A DNA stretch of 42,801 nucleotides from Sphingomonas mali NBRC 15500. Its GTDB lineage: Bacteria; Pseudomonadota; Alphaproteobacteria; Sphingomonadales; Sphingomonadaceae. Below are positions 22,972-32,616 of this stretch, piece by piece. The notes under the pieces were generated by a model. It worked only from the letters and a program-made list of their open reading frames with translations, was not told where the DNA came from and searched no databases. A program made the translations under genes and the position numbers. The stretch's first letter is position 1, and each line of letters starts with the position of its first letter. Location: the NCBI RefSeq assembly GCF_001598415.1, contig NZ_BCYX01000035.1, forward strand, positions 1 through 42,801, in the 5' to 3' direction.

Positions 22972-24180
22972 ATGCCTTTTCTCCCCAATCGTCGGGTGGC
23001 GCGGTCCGCCTTCGCCGCCGCATCGATCGGCCTGTTCGCGCTGAGCGCTTGCGGCGCGCGCGACAACGCCGCGAAGGGCGGCCGGCACGGTCAGCAGGGC
23101 ACGCCCGAAGTCGGCTATATCGTGATCCAGCCGGCCAGCGTCCCGATGGTCACCGAGCTGGCCGCGCGGACCAATGCCTATCAGACGTCCGAGGTTCGGC
23201 CGCAGGTATCGGGCATCATCCGCAAGCGATTCTTCACCGAGGGATCGTTCGTCAAGAAGGGCCAGCCGCTCTACCAGATCGACCCCAGCCTCTATCGCGC
23301 GGCGACCAACCAGGCAGCGGCCAACCTGGCCAGCGCGCAGGCGAGCGCCGAGGCGGCCAAGATCAAGGCCGATCGCTACGCCCCTCTGGCCAAGGAGCAA
23401 GCGGTCGCGGCGCAGGATTACACCGACGCGGCCGCGGCAGCGCGCCAGGCCAGCGCCGCGGTCGCCCAGAACCGCGCCGCGCTGGACACCGCGAAGATCA
23501 ACCTGCGCTTCACCACCGTGCCCGCGCCGATCAGCGGCAAGATCGGACGCTCGCTGTTCACCGAAGGCGCCTTGGTCGCCAACAACCAGACCGACCCGCT
23601 GGCGGTGATCTCGGCGCTCGACCCGATCTATGTCGACATCCAGCAAAGCTCCGCCGATCTGCTCCGCCTGCGCCGCGCGCTCGCCGGTGGCGGCGCGGTG
23701 CCGACCAAGGCCGAAGTCCATCTGAAGCTCGAGGACGGCAGCGACTATGGTTATGTCGGCAGCGTCGAATTCTCCGAAGTCACGGTCGACCCGACCACCG
23801 GCACGGTGAATTTGCGCGCGCGCTTCCCCAATCCGCAGGGATTGTTGTTGCCAGGCATGTTCGTCCGCGCCGACTTCGCCCAGGCAAGCGATCCCAATGC
23901 ATTCCTGATCCCGCAGACCGCGGTGACGCGCGATCCCCAGGGCAATGCCCAGGTCTACGTGCTGAGTGCCGACAGCAAGGCAATCCCGCGCAACGTCACC
24001 ACGTCGCGCACGGTCGGCACCAATTGGGTAGTGACGGGTGGGCTGAAACAAGGCGACAAGGTCATCACCGAGGGCATCGGCAAGCTGAAGCCCAACCAGC
24101 CGGTCAAGGCGGTACCCGCCGGCTCGCCGCAAAAGATCGGGGCGCCGCAAGGGGGCAAGCGCACCGGCAAGGGCGGCTGA
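22972..24180 (+). CDS. RND efflux periplasmic adaptor (AcrA/MexA type)
   Basis: A 402-residue membrane-fusion protein. The signal peptide ends in a lipobox (LFALSAC), so it is a lipoprotein. The lipoyl half-motifs flank a helical hairpin with YQTSEVRPQVSGIIRKRFFTEGSFVKKGQPLYQIDPSLYRAA, and the second half is RFTTVPAPISGKIGRSLFTEGALV. The beta-barrel and membrane-proximal domains follow (VTVDPTTGTVNLRARFPNP, LLPGMFVRA). It connects the pump to the outer-membrane factor. The pump gene starts 4 bp after its stop. The start is at 22972 because it places the signal peptide correctly; the Shine-Dalgarno is weak. Confidence 0.93.
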   Translation: MPFLPNRRVARSAFAAASIGLFALSACGARDNAAKGGRHGQQGTPEVGYIVIQPASVPMVTELAARTNAYQTSEVRPQVSGIIRKRFFTEGSFVKKGQPLYQIDPSLYRAATNQAAANLASAQASAEAAKIKADRYAPLAKEQAVAAQDYTDAAAAARQASAAVAQNRAALDTAKINLRFTTVPAPISGKIGRSLFTEGALVANNQTDPLAVISALDPIYVDIQQSSADLLRLRRALAGGGAVPTKAEVHLKLEDGSDYGYVGSVEFSEVTVDPTTGTVNLRARFPNPQGLLLPGMFVRADFAQASDPNAFLIPQTAVTRDPQGNAQVYVLSADSKAIPRNVTTSRTVGTNWVVTGGLKQGDKVITEGIGKLKPNQPVKAVPAGSPQKIGAPQGGKRTGKGG

Positions 24181-24184
24181 GCCC

Positions 24185-27100
24185 ATGTCGCGCATCTTCA
24201 TCGACAGGCCGATCTTCGCCTGGGTCATCGCGATCATCATCATGCTGGTCGGCGTGGGCAGCATCTTCACGCTGCCGGTCGAGCAATTCCCCGACGTGGC
24301 GCCACCACAGGTGAATATTCGCGCGACCTATCCGGGCGCGTCGGCGGTCACGCTGGAGAACAGCGTCACCCAGGTGATCGAGCAGCAGCTGACGGGCATC
24401 GACGGCCTACTCTATTTCAGCTCGAATTCGTCATCACGCGGCCAGGTGACGATCAGCGCGACGTTCCAGAAGGGGACCAATCCCGACATCGCGCAGGTCC
24501 AGGTCCAGAACAAGGTGCAACAGGCGCTGAGCCGTTTGCCCCAACAGGTCCAGCAACAGGGCCTGACGGTGACCAAGTCTAACCCCGACTTCCTGCTGAT
24601 CGCGGCGATCTACGACACGACCGACCAGAAGACGAATATCGACGTCTCCGACTATCTGGTGTCGAACCTGCAGGACTCGATCGGGCGCATTCCCGGGGTC
24701 GGCGACACCAATGTGTTCGGCGCGCAATATGGCATGCGCATCTGGCTCAACCCCGACAAGCTGCAAAGCTACAGCTTGGTCCCCGCCGACATCATCACGG
24801 CGATCACCGCGCAGAACGCCGAGGTTGCGGCGGGCGAAGTCGGCGGCGTGCCGAGCGCGTCCGACCAGATGCTGAACGCGACCGTCACCGCGCAATCGCG
24901 CTTGTCGACGCCCGCGCAGTTCGCCCAGATCGTGGTCAAAACTCAGCCCGACGGGTCGACTGTCCACTTGTCGGACGTCGCGCGGATCGAGCTGGGATCG
25001 GAGAGCTATGCGATCGTCAGCCGGGTGAATGGCCATCCCGGTGCCGGTATCGCGGTCAGTCTGGCGCCGGGCGCGGACGCGCTGACCACCGCGGAGCTGG
25101 TCAAGAAGGAAATCGAGAGCCAGGCAAAGAACTTCCCGCAAGGCTTCGCTTACGATTTCCCCAATGACTCGACGACTTTCATCAAGCTGTCGATCGACGA
25201 CGTGGTGAAGACGCTGTTCGAAGCGATCGTGCTGGTCGTTATCGTGATGTTCGTGTTCCTGCAGAGCTGGCGCGCGACGTTGATCCCCACGATTGCGGTG
25301 CCGGTCGTCCTGCTCGGCACGTTTGGCGTATTCGCGGTGGCGGGGTTCTCGATCAACACGCTGACCTTGTTCGGCCTGGTCCTCGCGATCGGCCTGCTGG
25401 TCGACGACGCGATCGTCGTCGTCGAGAATGTCGAGCGCGTGATGGAGGAGAATCCGGGGATGTCCCCGCGCGACGCCACCATCCAGTCGATGAGCGAGAT
25501 CCAGGTCGCGTTGGTCGCGATCGCGCTGGTTCTGTCCGCGGTGTTCCTGCCGATGGCGTTCTTCGGCGGGTCGACCGGCGTGATCTATCGCCAATTCTCG
25601 CTGACGATCGTGTCGGCGATGGTGCTGTCGGTGGTCGTCGCGCTGATCCTGACCCCGGCGCTGACCACGACCTTGCTCAAGCGCAAGGAAGAGGAGCGTC
25701 ACGACGGCTGGGTCTATCGTCACACCGAGAAGGCGCGCGACTGGTTCAACACCAATTTCGAGCGGATGGTGAACTGGTACACTGATCGAGTGGCCAGGGT
25801 CGTCGACCGCAAGTGGCTGTTCCTGGCGATCTATGCCTGCGTCATCGCGATCCTGGTGATCCTGTTCGTGCGGCTGCCGACCGGTTTCCTCCCGACCGAG
25901 GACCAGGGCTTCGCGCAGATCCAGTTCAACCTGCCTGCCGGCGCGACGATCAACCGCACCCAGGCCGCGCAGAAGACGATCGAGAATTATTTCCTCAAGA
26001 CCGAAGGCAAAAACACCGCTGCCATATTGAGCGTGGCGGGTACCGGCGGCGGCGGTGGCGGACAGAATGCCGGCCGCGGCTTCGTCGCGCTGAAGGACTG
26101 GAGCGAACGCAAGGGTAGCGAGAACAGTGCCGACGCGATCACCAACCGCGCGACCAAGGCGCTGGGCGGGCTGCGCGACGTCGAATTCTACGCGACGGTC
26201 CCGGCCGCGGTGCGCGGCCTGGGTCAATCGTCGGGCTTCACCGTCGAGCTGGAGAATACCGGCGGCCTGACTCGCGACCAGTTCCGGGCGGCGCGCGACC
26301 AGTTGCTGGCCGATGCCCGCGCCGATCCGACGCTCGCCGCGGTGCGCCCGAGCGATCTGCCCGACCAGCCGACCCTCAAGGTCGACACCGACGCCCAGAA
26401 ACTGTCGGTGCTGGGGCTGACCCAGGCCAGCGTCAACGCGACCCTGTCGACCGCTTGGGGCGGCAGCTATGTCAACGATTTCAACGACCGCGGCCGCGTC
26501 AAGCGCGTCTATGTCCAGGGTGATGCGCCATACCGCTCGTCGCCCGAGGACATCGCCAAATGGTATGTCCGTGGGACAAATGGGCAGATGGTCCCCTTCT
26601 CCTCTTTCGCGACCATTTCCTGGTCGAATGCGCCGACTTCGCTGAGCCGCTTCAACGGCATTTCCTCGTACGAGATTTCGGGCCAGTCGGCGCCGGGCAA
26701 GAGTTCGGGCGACGCGATGAAGCGGATCGAGGAACTGGCCGCCAAGATTCCCGGCACCTCGATCGCATGGAGCGGCGCCTCGTATCAGGAGCGCTTGTCC
26801 TCGGGTCAGGCGCCGATCCTCTACGGCCTGTCGCTGTTGGTCGTGTTCCTCTGCCTGGCCGCGCTCTACGAGAGCTGGACGATCCCGATCGCAGTGCTGC
26901 TGATCATCCCGCTCGGGCTGGTCGGATCGGTGTTCGCGGTGACGCTGCGCGGGCTGCAGAACGACGTCTATCTGCAGATCGGCCTGCTGACGACGATGGG
27001 GCTCGCGGCCAAGAACGCGATCCTGATGATCGAATTCGCCGAGCAAGCGGAGAAATCAGGCAAGCGCGTGATCGAGGCAGCACTGGAAGCCGCGCGCATC

Positions 27101-27361
27101 CGTCTCCGCCCGATCCTGATGACCAGCTTCGCGTTCATCTTCGGCGTGCTGCCGCTGGCGATCGCGACCGGCGCCGGCGCCAATAGCCGCGTGGCGATCG
27201 GCACCGCGGTGATCGGCGGCATGCTGACCGCGACGATCCTGGCGGTATTCTACATCCCGTTGTTCTTCGTGCTGGTCCGCCGCACGACGCGCGACGCGCT
27301 GAAACACCTCCACCACGAGCATCCGGCTCCGCCCCCGGCCGAACCGGAGGCCGCGGCATGA
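24185..27361 (+). CDS. RND multidrug efflux pump, HAE1 family (AcrB/MexB type)
   Basis: A 1058-residue inner-membrane proton/drug antiporter, the usual length for HAE1 pumps. It begins with the family pattern SRIFIDRPIFAWVIAIIIMLVG. The proton-relay aspartate pair is D407/D408 in LLVDDAIVVVENVERVM, and the C-terminal half has GLAAKNAILMIEFAEQ. The large periplasmic domains include NLPAGATINRTQ and a glycine-rich loop (AGTGGGGGGQNAGRG). It lies between adaptor and outer-membrane-factor genes, and its stop overlaps the next start (ATGA). Together they form a complete tripartite pump. Substrates cannot be read from the sequence. Confidence 0.96.
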   Translation: MSRIFIDRPIFAWVIAIIIMLVGVGSIFTLPVEQFPDVAPPQVNIRATYPGASAVTLENSVTQVIEQQLTGIDGLLYFSSNSSSRGQVTISATFQKGTNPDIAQVQVQNKVQQALSRLPQQVQQQGLTVTKSNPDFLLIAAIYDTTDQKTNIDVSDYLVSNLQDSIGRIPGVGDTNVFGAQYGMRIWLNPDKLQSYSLVPADIITAITAQNAEVAAGEVGGVPSASDQMLNATVTAQSRLSTPAQFAQIVVKTQPDGSTVHLSDVARIELGSESYAIVSRVNGHPGAGIAVSLAPGADALTTAELVKKEIESQAKNFPQGFAYDFPNDSTTFIKLSIDDVVKTLFEAIVLVVIVMFVFLQSWRATLIPTIAVPVVLLGTFGVFAVAGFSINTLTLFGLVLAIGLLVDDAIVVVENVERVMEENPGMSPRDATIQSMSEIQVALVAIALVLSAVFLPMAFFGGSTGVIYRQFSLTIVSAMVLSVVVALILTPALTTTLLKRKEEERHDGWVYRHTEKARDWFNTNFERMVNWYTDRVARVVDRKWLFLAIYACVIAILVILFVRLPTGFLPTEDQGFAQIQFNLPAGATINRTQAAQKTIENYFLKTEGKNTAAILSVAGTGGGGGGQNAGRGFVALKDWSERKGSENSADAITNRATKALGGLRDVEFYATVPAAVRGLGQSSGFTVELENTGGLTRDQFRAARDQLLADARADPTLAAVRPSDLPDQPTLKVDTDAQKLSVLGLTQASVNATLSTAWGGSYVNDFNDRGRVKRVYVQGDAPYRSSPEDIAKWYVRGTNGQMVPFSSFATISWSNAPTSLSRFNGISSYEISGQSAPGKSSGDAMKRIEELAAKIPGTSIAWSGASYQERLSSGQAPILYGLSLLVVFLCLAALYESWTIPIAVLLIIPLGLVGSVFAVTLRGLQNDVYLQIGLLTTMGLAAKNAILMIEFAEQAEKSGKRVIEAALEAARIRLRPILMTSFAFIFGVLPLAIATGAGANSRVAIGTAVIGGMLTATILAVFYIPLFFVLVRRTTRDALKHLHHEHPAPPPAEPEAAA

Positions 27362-28884
27362 CCATGAAGCCCGATCTTATCACCGTTCGTCCTGAGCTTG
27401 TCGAAGGACATGGGCTTGGCAAGACGCTTGGAGCGTGTGCTTCGACAAGCTCAGCACGAACGGGATTGGGGCGACGCGCCCTCGGCCTGCTGATCGTGTC
27501 CAGCCTGACCGCTTGCTCGCTCGCGCCCAAATATGAGCGCCCCGCAGCGCCGGTGCCGCAGAGCTGGCCAGTCGGCGACGCGTATCTGCGCAACAGCGAA
27601 GCGGCGCTGCCGACGGTGCGTTATCAGGACATCTTTCGCGACCCGCGGCTGCAGACGCTGATCACGCAGGCATTGGCAAATAACCGTGACCTGCGCGTCG
27701 CCGCTGCCAATATCGCCGCGGCGCGCGGCCAGTTCCGCATCCAGCGCGCCGAATTGTTTCCTGAAGTCGACGCCAGTGCCGGCGCCACCTTCCGCGGCGG
27801 CCAGGGAGCGACCGGCGCCAAGTCGAGCTTCGATGCCAATGTCGGCATCAACGCTTTCGAAGTCGACCTGTTCGGGCGCATCCGGTCCGAATCCGACCGC
27901 GCGCTCAACAGCTATTTCGCGACCGAGGCGGCGGCGCGCGCGACGCGGCTGACACTGATCGGCGATATTGCCGATGCATGGCTGACCTATGCGTCAGACA
28001 AGAGCCTGCTCAAGATCGCGCAGGACACGGCCGCCAGCGCACAGATCAGCGTCGAGCTGACGCAGAAGCGTCTCAATGGCGGGATCGCGCCGCGCACCGA
28101 TTTGCGCCAGGCGCAATTGACGCTCGACACTGCCAGGGCCGACGTCGCCCAGCAGACGACCTCGCTGGCGCAGGATGTCAACGCTCTGCAATTGCTGATC
28201 GGCGCCCCCGTCGACACGGCCAATCTGCCCAATTCGATCGACGAGGCCGGCGCGACCCTGGCCGAGCTCCCCGCCGGGCTCGATTCCTCGATCCTGTTGC
28301 GGCGCCCCGACGTCGTCGACGCCGAATATCAGTTGCGCGCGGCCAATGCCGAGATCGGCGCGGCGCGCGCGGCGCTGTTCCCCAAGATCAGCCTGACCGG
28401 GCTGGTCGGCTTCGTCAGCAACGCGCTGGGCTCGCTGTTCACAGGTGGCGCGTTCAACTGGCAGGCGGGTGGTGCTGCTGCCTATCCGATCTTCCGCGCC
28501 GGCGCCGGCAAGGCCAATGTCGACGTCACCAAGGCGCAGCGCGATGCCGCGCTGGCGACGTACGAAAAGACCATCCAGACCGCGTTCCGCGAAGTCGCCG
28601 ACGCACTGGCACGACGCGGCACGATGACCGCCCAGCTCACCGCCACACGCGACCTGCGCGATGCCGCGGCCGACAATTACAAGCTGTCCGAGATGCGATA
28701 CCGCGGCGGGATCGATTCCTATCTCGACAGCCTCATCGCGCAGCGCTCTTATTATTCGGCCCAGCAGACGCTGATCAACACCCAGCTGATCCGGGCGAGT
28801 AACCTGGTCACGCTCTATCGCGCGCTCGGCGGGGATTCGCTGGTCGAGGCGACCAAGGATGGACCAAAGGCACCGGCGGGTTAG
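27358..28884 (+). CDS. Outer-membrane efflux factor (TolC/NodT family lipoprotein)
   Basis: A 508-residue outer-membrane factor. The helical-barrel domains carry the repeated NNRDLRVAAANIAAARGQF and RPDVVDAEYQLRAANAEIGAARAALFPKISL patterns. A lipobox (SSLTAC) follows the hydrophobic segment near residues 40-53. The first 37 or so residues are encoded largely by a palindromic repeat (27384-27462), so the signal peptide has an abnormally long n-region. Translation from ATG 27358 is coupled to the pump stop. An in-frame TTG at about 27466, just after the repeat, would give a normal-length lipoprotein signal and is a credible alternative start. Confidence 0.92.
   Translation: MTMKPDLITVRPELVEGHGLGKTLGACASTSSARTGLGRRALGLLIVSSLTACSLAPKYERPAAPVPQSWPVGDAYLRNSEAALPTVRYQDIFRDPRLQTLITQALANNRDLRVAAANIAAARGQFRIQRAELFPEVDASAGATFRGGQGATGAKSSFDANVGINAFEVDLFGRIRSESDRALNSYFATEAAARATRLTLIGDIADAWLTYASDKSLLKIAQDTAASAQISVELTQKRLNGGIAPRTDLRQAQLTLDTARADVAQQTTSLAQDVNALQLLIGAPVDTANLPNSIDEAGATLAELPAGLDSSILLRRPDVVDAEYQLRAANAEIGAARAALFPKISLTGLVGFVSNALGSLFTGGAFNWQAGGAAAYPIFRAGAGKANVDVTKAQRDAALATYEKTIQTAFREVADALARRGTMTAQLTATRDLRDAAADNYKLSEMRYRGGIDSYLDSLIAQRSYYSAQQTLINTQLIRASNLVTLYRALGGDSLVEATKDGPKAPAG
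27384..27462. repeat. 'PELVEG'-type palindromic repeat inside the outer-membrane-factor gene
   Basis: The left arm at 27384-27410 (CGTTCGTCCTGAGCTTGTCG and on) pairs with the right arm at 27438-27462, with about 23 of 25 positions complementary. Read in the gene frame it encodes VRPELVEG ... STSSARTG, the familiar reading of this dispersed repeat in sphingomonad and related genomes. It looks like an in-frame insertion of a mobile REP-like palindrome into the 5' end of a gene. Confidence 0.75.
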
Positions 28885-28942
28885 GCTCATCACGATGCCG
28901 TGACTTGTCGCGCCGGCCGTCGGAGCGCTCGTGTCCGCCTCC

Positions 28943-28997
28943 GGTATATACCCTAGGGCGCGTACCCAAATTTCGCCGCCCGGCCGTCGATCCTATG
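28943..28997 (+). promoter_or_regulatory. norB promoter with CCCTAGG-N6-ACCCAAATT box
   Basis: CCCTAGG (28951-28957), six bases, then ACCCAAATT (28964-28972). A -10-like TCCTATG follows with its CCTA at 28992, 28 bp after the start of ACCC. The aox promoter at 34747-34793 has the same two blocks, the same N6 spacing and the same 28-bp distance. A perfect GGTATATACC palindrome (28943-28952) overlaps the left block. No FNR/NnrR box (TTGAT-N4-ATCAA) is visible here. Probably an activator site, perhaps for FixJ. Confidence 0.65.
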
Positions 28998-29037
28998 CCC
29001 AGCCCTTCTCGATCCCTGATCTGGAGGGGGGCTAATC

Positions 29038-31320
29038 ATGATGAATTCGAAACGGCTATGGCTATGGCTGGGGGCGATCTTCGTCGCTTCCTTCGCGGTG
29101 CTCGGCTTTCTTGGCCGGGAAATCTACGTGCAGGCGCCGCCGGTGCCCAACCGGGTCGCGGTCGCGAACGGAGCCACCGTCTACACCCGCGACGACATCC
29201 AGTCGGGCCGCGAGGTGTGGCAGAGCCTGGGCGGCATGGAGCTCGGCTCGGTCTGGGGGCATGGCAGCTATGTCGCGCCCGACTGGAGCGCCGACTGGCT
29301 GCACCGCGAGGCGACCACGTTGCTCGATATCTGGGCGAAGCGCGACGCGGGCAAGGCGTTCGCCGACCTGACGGGCGAGCAGCAGGCTGCGCTCGAGGCG
29401 CGGCTCAAGAGCGAGCTTCGCACCAACCGCTACGATCCCGCGACCGACACGATTACCGTGTCCGCCGAGCGGGCCCAGGCGATCGGTCTGGTCGCCGATC
29501 ATTATGTCCGGCTGTTCAGCAACGACCCGGCGCTCCGTCCGCTGCGGACGCAATATGCGATACCGGAACGGTCGCTGAGCAGCGACAGCGACCGCGCCAA
29601 ATTGGGCGCGTTCTTCTTCTGGACGTCATGGGCCAGCGTGACCAACCGGCCGGGAGCGGCGATCAGCTATACCAACAATTGGCCGCACGATCCGCTGGTG
29701 GGCAATTTGCCCTCCGCGTCGCTCGGCATGTGGTCGATCGCGAGCGTACTGTTCCTGATCGCCGGTATTGGCTGGCTGACCTGGCACCAAGCCCGGCGCG
29801 GGGAGGAAGATCATGTGGCGACCCCGGCCAGCGATCCGCTGCTGTCGATGACGCCGACGCCGTCGATGAAGGCGACCACCAAATATTTCGTCACCGTGGT
29901 TGGGCTGTTCCTGGCCCAGGTCCTGCTGGGAGCGATCACCGCGCATTACGCGGTCGAGGGTCAGGATTTCTATGGCATCCCGATCTCCGACATCATTCCC
30001 TATTCGTTGACCCGGACCTGGCACACCCAACTTGGCATCTTCTGGATCGCCACTGCCTGGCTGGCGACGGGCCTGTATGTCGCACCGATGCTGTCGGGAC
30101 ACGAGCCCAAGTTCCAGCGCCTTGGTGTCAACGTGCTTTGGGTTGCGTTGCTGGTCGTGGTGATCGGATCGTTCGTCGGCGAGTGGCTGGGCGTTCAGCA
30201 GAAGCTGGGGCATGGCGCGGGTAATTTCTGGTTCGGGCACATGGGGCTCGAGTTCGTCGATCTCGGCCGCTTCTGGGCGATCCTGTTGTTCGCCGGCCTG
30301 ATGATCTGGCTGACCCTTGTCGGCCGCGCCTTGTGGCCGGCGCTCAAGACCCCGTCGGAAAGCCGTGGCCTTATCGGCATGGTGTTCGTGTCGACGATCT
30401 GCATCGGCCTGTTCTTTGGCGCCGCGCTGACCTGGGGTCGCCACAGCTCGCTCTCGATGATCGAATATTTCCGCTGGTGGGTCGTCCATCTGTGGGTCGA
30501 AGGCTTTTTCGAGGTGTTCGCCACGGCGGTGATCGCGCTGATCTTTGCCGGGCTAGGGCTGGTGCGGGCACGCGCGGCCAATGCCGCCGTGGTATTCTCG
30601 ACCACGGTGTTCCTGACCGGCGGCATCCTCGGCACGCTGCACCACCTCTATTTCTCGGGCACGACCACGCCGGTCATCGCCTGGGGTGCCATGTTCTCGG
30701 CGCTGGAAGTGGTCCCGCTGGCATTGCTGGGGGTGGAGGCGTTCCACAATTATCGCATGACCCGGGCCGCGCCCTGGGTGCAGACCTATAAATGGCCGAT
30801 CCTGTTCTTCGTCGCGGTGTCGTTCTGGAACCTCGTCGGTGCGGGCATCCTGGGCTTTGCGATCAACCCGCCGATCTCGCTCTATTACGTCCAGGGCCTC
30901 AACCTCACCGCCAGCCACGGCCATGCCGCGCTGTTCGGCGTGTACGGGATGCTCGGCATCGGGCTGATGCTGTTCTGCCTGCGCACCGCCTATCGCGAAG
31001 CGGTCTGGTCGGACGCGATCCTGAAGCCGACCTTCTGGACGCTCAACATCGGGCTTGGCGCGATGGTGTTCCTCAGCCTGGTCCCGGCGGGCCTGTACCA
31101 GGCCTATCAGAGCGTCACCCACGGCTTCTGGTATGCGCGCTCGCCGGCGGTCGTCCACAGCAAGGTGATGGAGACCCTGGTCTGGATGCGGGTCCCCGGA
31201 GACATCGTGTTCGGGTGCGGCGCGATCCTGCTCGCATTGTTCCTCGCCCGGTTGCTGCTCCTTCGCAGCCGGACCGCGGTGCGGACCTACCCGACACCGG
31301 AACTGGTGCCCGCCGAATAG
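29038..31320 (+). CDS. norB: Quinol-dependent nitric oxide reductase (qNor/NorZ)
   Basis: A 760-residue single-subunit NO reductase reducing 2 NO to N2O with electrons from quinol. The extra N-terminal extension with a cytochrome-c-like fold but no haem c (about residues 30-230, with SLGGMELGSVWGHGSYVAPDW) identifies the quinol type. The catalytic part has about 12-14 helices. Haem b and haem b3/FeB ligands are visible: H329 (WHTQLGIFW), H484 and E488 (VVHLWVEGFFEVF), H535/H536 (LHHLYFSG), and H627/H629 (SHGHAALFG). GGAGG lies 10 nt before ATG 29038. nnrS follows. No NorD/NorQ or denitrification reductase genes are nearby, so detoxification of NO is more likely than full denitrification. Confidence 0.95.
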   Translation: MMNSKRLWLWLGAIFVASFAVLGFLGREIYVQAPPVPNRVAVANGATVYTRDDIQSGREVWQSLGGMELGSVWGHGSYVAPDWSADWLHREATTLLDIWAKRDAGKAFADLTGEQQAALEARLKSELRTNRYDPATDTITVSAERAQAIGLVADHYVRLFSNDPALRPLRTQYAIPERSLSSDSDRAKLGAFFFWTSWASVTNRPGAAISYTNNWPHDPLVGNLPSASLGMWSIASVLFLIAGIGWLTWHQARRGEEDHVATPASDPLLSMTPTPSMKATTKYFVTVVGLFLAQVLLGAITAHYAVEGQDFYGIPISDIIPYSLTRTWHTQLGIFWIATAWLATGLYVAPMLSGHEPKFQRLGVNVLWVALLVVVIGSFVGEWLGVQQKLGHGAGNFWFGHMGLEFVDLGRFWAILLFAGLMIWLTLVGRALWPALKTPSESRGLIGMVFVSTICIGLFFGAALTWGRHSSLSMIEYFRWWVVHLWVEGFFEVFATAVIALIFAGLGLVRARAANAAVVFSTTVFLTGGILGTLHHLYFSGTTTPVIAWGAMFSALEVVPLALLGVEAFHNYRMTRAAPWVQTYKWPILFFVAVSFWNLVGAGILGFAINPPISLYYVQGLNLTASHGHAALFGVYGMLGIGLMLFCLRTAYREAVWSDAILKPTFWTLNIGLGAMVFLSLVPAGLYQAYQSVTHGFWYARSPAVVHSKVMETLVWMRVPGDIVFGCGAILLALFLARLLLLRSRTAVRTYPTPELVPAE

Positions 31321-31395
31321 CCGGCACTGCCGCGGGGGATCGGGACGCATCGTCGGCCCGGTCCCCCGCTCCCTTTTCGACACGAGACTTTCGCC

Positions 31396-32595
31396 ATGCG
31401 CCCCGAAAACGACCGCCATGATCGGCTGATGCGGCTGCCGCCGGTGCTCAGGGGCGGCTTTCGGCCGTTCTTCTTCCTTGGTGCGCTGTGGGCGATGATC
31501 GTCGTCGCGCTTTGGATGCTCGCCTTGGCCGGCACCATCACCCTGCCGACCTATCTCGATCCGCTCGCCTGGCATCGTCACGAGATGCTGTTCGGTTATC
31601 TGGGCGCCGTCATCGCCGGATTCCTGATGACCGCCATTCCCAATTGGACGGGCCGCTTGCCGATCGCAGGCGCGCGGTTGGCCGGACTCGCCGGTTTGTG
31701 GATCGCGGCGCGGCTCGCAATATTGTTCTCCGCCGTCATCGGTGCGCTACCGGCGATCGCGCTGGACGTCGGGTTTCTCGCCACACTCGCCTTCGTTGCC
31801 GCACGCGAAGTGCTCGCCGCCAAGAACCGCAATCTGCCGGTCGTGGTCGCGATCGGGCTGTTGTGTGCCGCCGACGCGCTCGACCATGCCGAAGCGCTCG
31901 GGGCCGCCGTACCGGCCGGCTTGGGCTGGCGGCTGGGCTTCGCCGTGATCTTGATGCTGGTGGCGCTAATCGGCGGACGCATCATACCGTCGTTCACGCG
32001 CAACTGGCTGAGCAAGCGCGGCGATGTGAAGGGCCTTCCCAGCCAGCCCGATCGCTTCGACATCGCCACGCTCGCGACGACCGCGGTGGCCCTGCTCGCC
32101 TGGACTGCGCTGCCCGATACCGCGGTAAGCGGCGGCCTGCTGATCGCCGCCGGCCTGCTGCAGATGGTCCGCCTGGCGCGCTGGTCGGGCTGGCGGACGT
32201 GGCGCGAACCTTTGGTGCTGATCCTGCACATCGCCTATGTCTGGCTGGCGCTCGGGCTGTTGCTGCTCGGTGCAAGCCGCTTCGTCTGGTGCATACCGCA
32301 ATCCTCGGCGATGCACGCGCTCGCGGCTGGCGCCATGGCGTCGATGACGCTGGCGGTGATGACCCGCGCGACCTTGGGGCATACCGGCCGCGAGCTGCGG
32401 GCGGACGGGGCGACCCAAGCGATCTATCTGCTGGTTACGCTCGGCGCGGTCGTGCGGTTCGCGGCGCCGATGCTGCCGTTCGACTATATCGCCACGGTCG
32501 GGCTGGCCGGCCTGCTCTGGGGCGGCGCGTTTCTGCTCTATCTGCTGAGCTACGGGCCAAAGCTGCTCGGACCTCGGCCCGACGGGCGGCCCTGA
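31396..32595 (+). CDS. nnrS: NnrS family haem-copper membrane protein
   Basis: A 399-residue protein with about 12 hydrophobic segments. NnrS hallmarks include GGFRPFFFLGALWA near residue 20, WHRHEMLFGY at about 59-68 with two histidines, AGFLMTAIPNWTGR near 75, GGRIIPSFTRNWL near 195, and MHALAAGAMASMTLAVMTRATLGHTGR near 305-331. NnrS proteins protect cells from nitrosative stress by limiting iron-nitrosyl formation and are usually in NO-responsive operons. It starts 75 bp after norB in the same direction and is probably co-transcribed from the norB promoter. Converges on fixJ with a 21-bp gap. Confidence 0.93.
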   Translation: MRPENDRHDRLMRLPPVLRGGFRPFFFLGALWAMIVVALWMLALAGTITLPTYLDPLAWHRHEMLFGYLGAVIAGFLMTAIPNWTGRLPIAGARLAGLAGLWIAARLAILFSAVIGALPAIALDVGFLATLAFVAAREVLAAKNRNLPVVVAIGLLCAADALDHAEALGAAVPAGLGWRLGFAVILMLVALIGGRIIPSFTRNWLSKRGDVKGLPSQPDRFDIATLATTAVALLAWTALPDTAVSGGLLIAAGLLQMVRLARWSGWRTWREPLVLILHIAYVWLALGLLLLGASRFVWCIPQSSAMHALAAGAMASMTLAVMTRATLGHTGRELRADGATQAIYLLVTLGAVVRFAAPMLPFDYIATVGLAGLLWGGAFLLYLLSYGPKLLGPRPDGRP

Positions 32596-32616
32596 TCCGC
32601 GTCGGCATGGGGCGAG

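Noticed and set aside
24434..27046. Long minus-strand open frame opposite the RND pump
   Set aside because: Antisense shadow: Arg-, Asp- and His-rich, low complexity, no domain; the plus strand encodes a full-length pump.
28885..29037. FNR/NnrR box (TTGAT-N4-ATCAA) before norB
   Set aside because: I looked for it and found none; the only shared promoter element is the CCCTAGG-N6-ACCCAAATT box.
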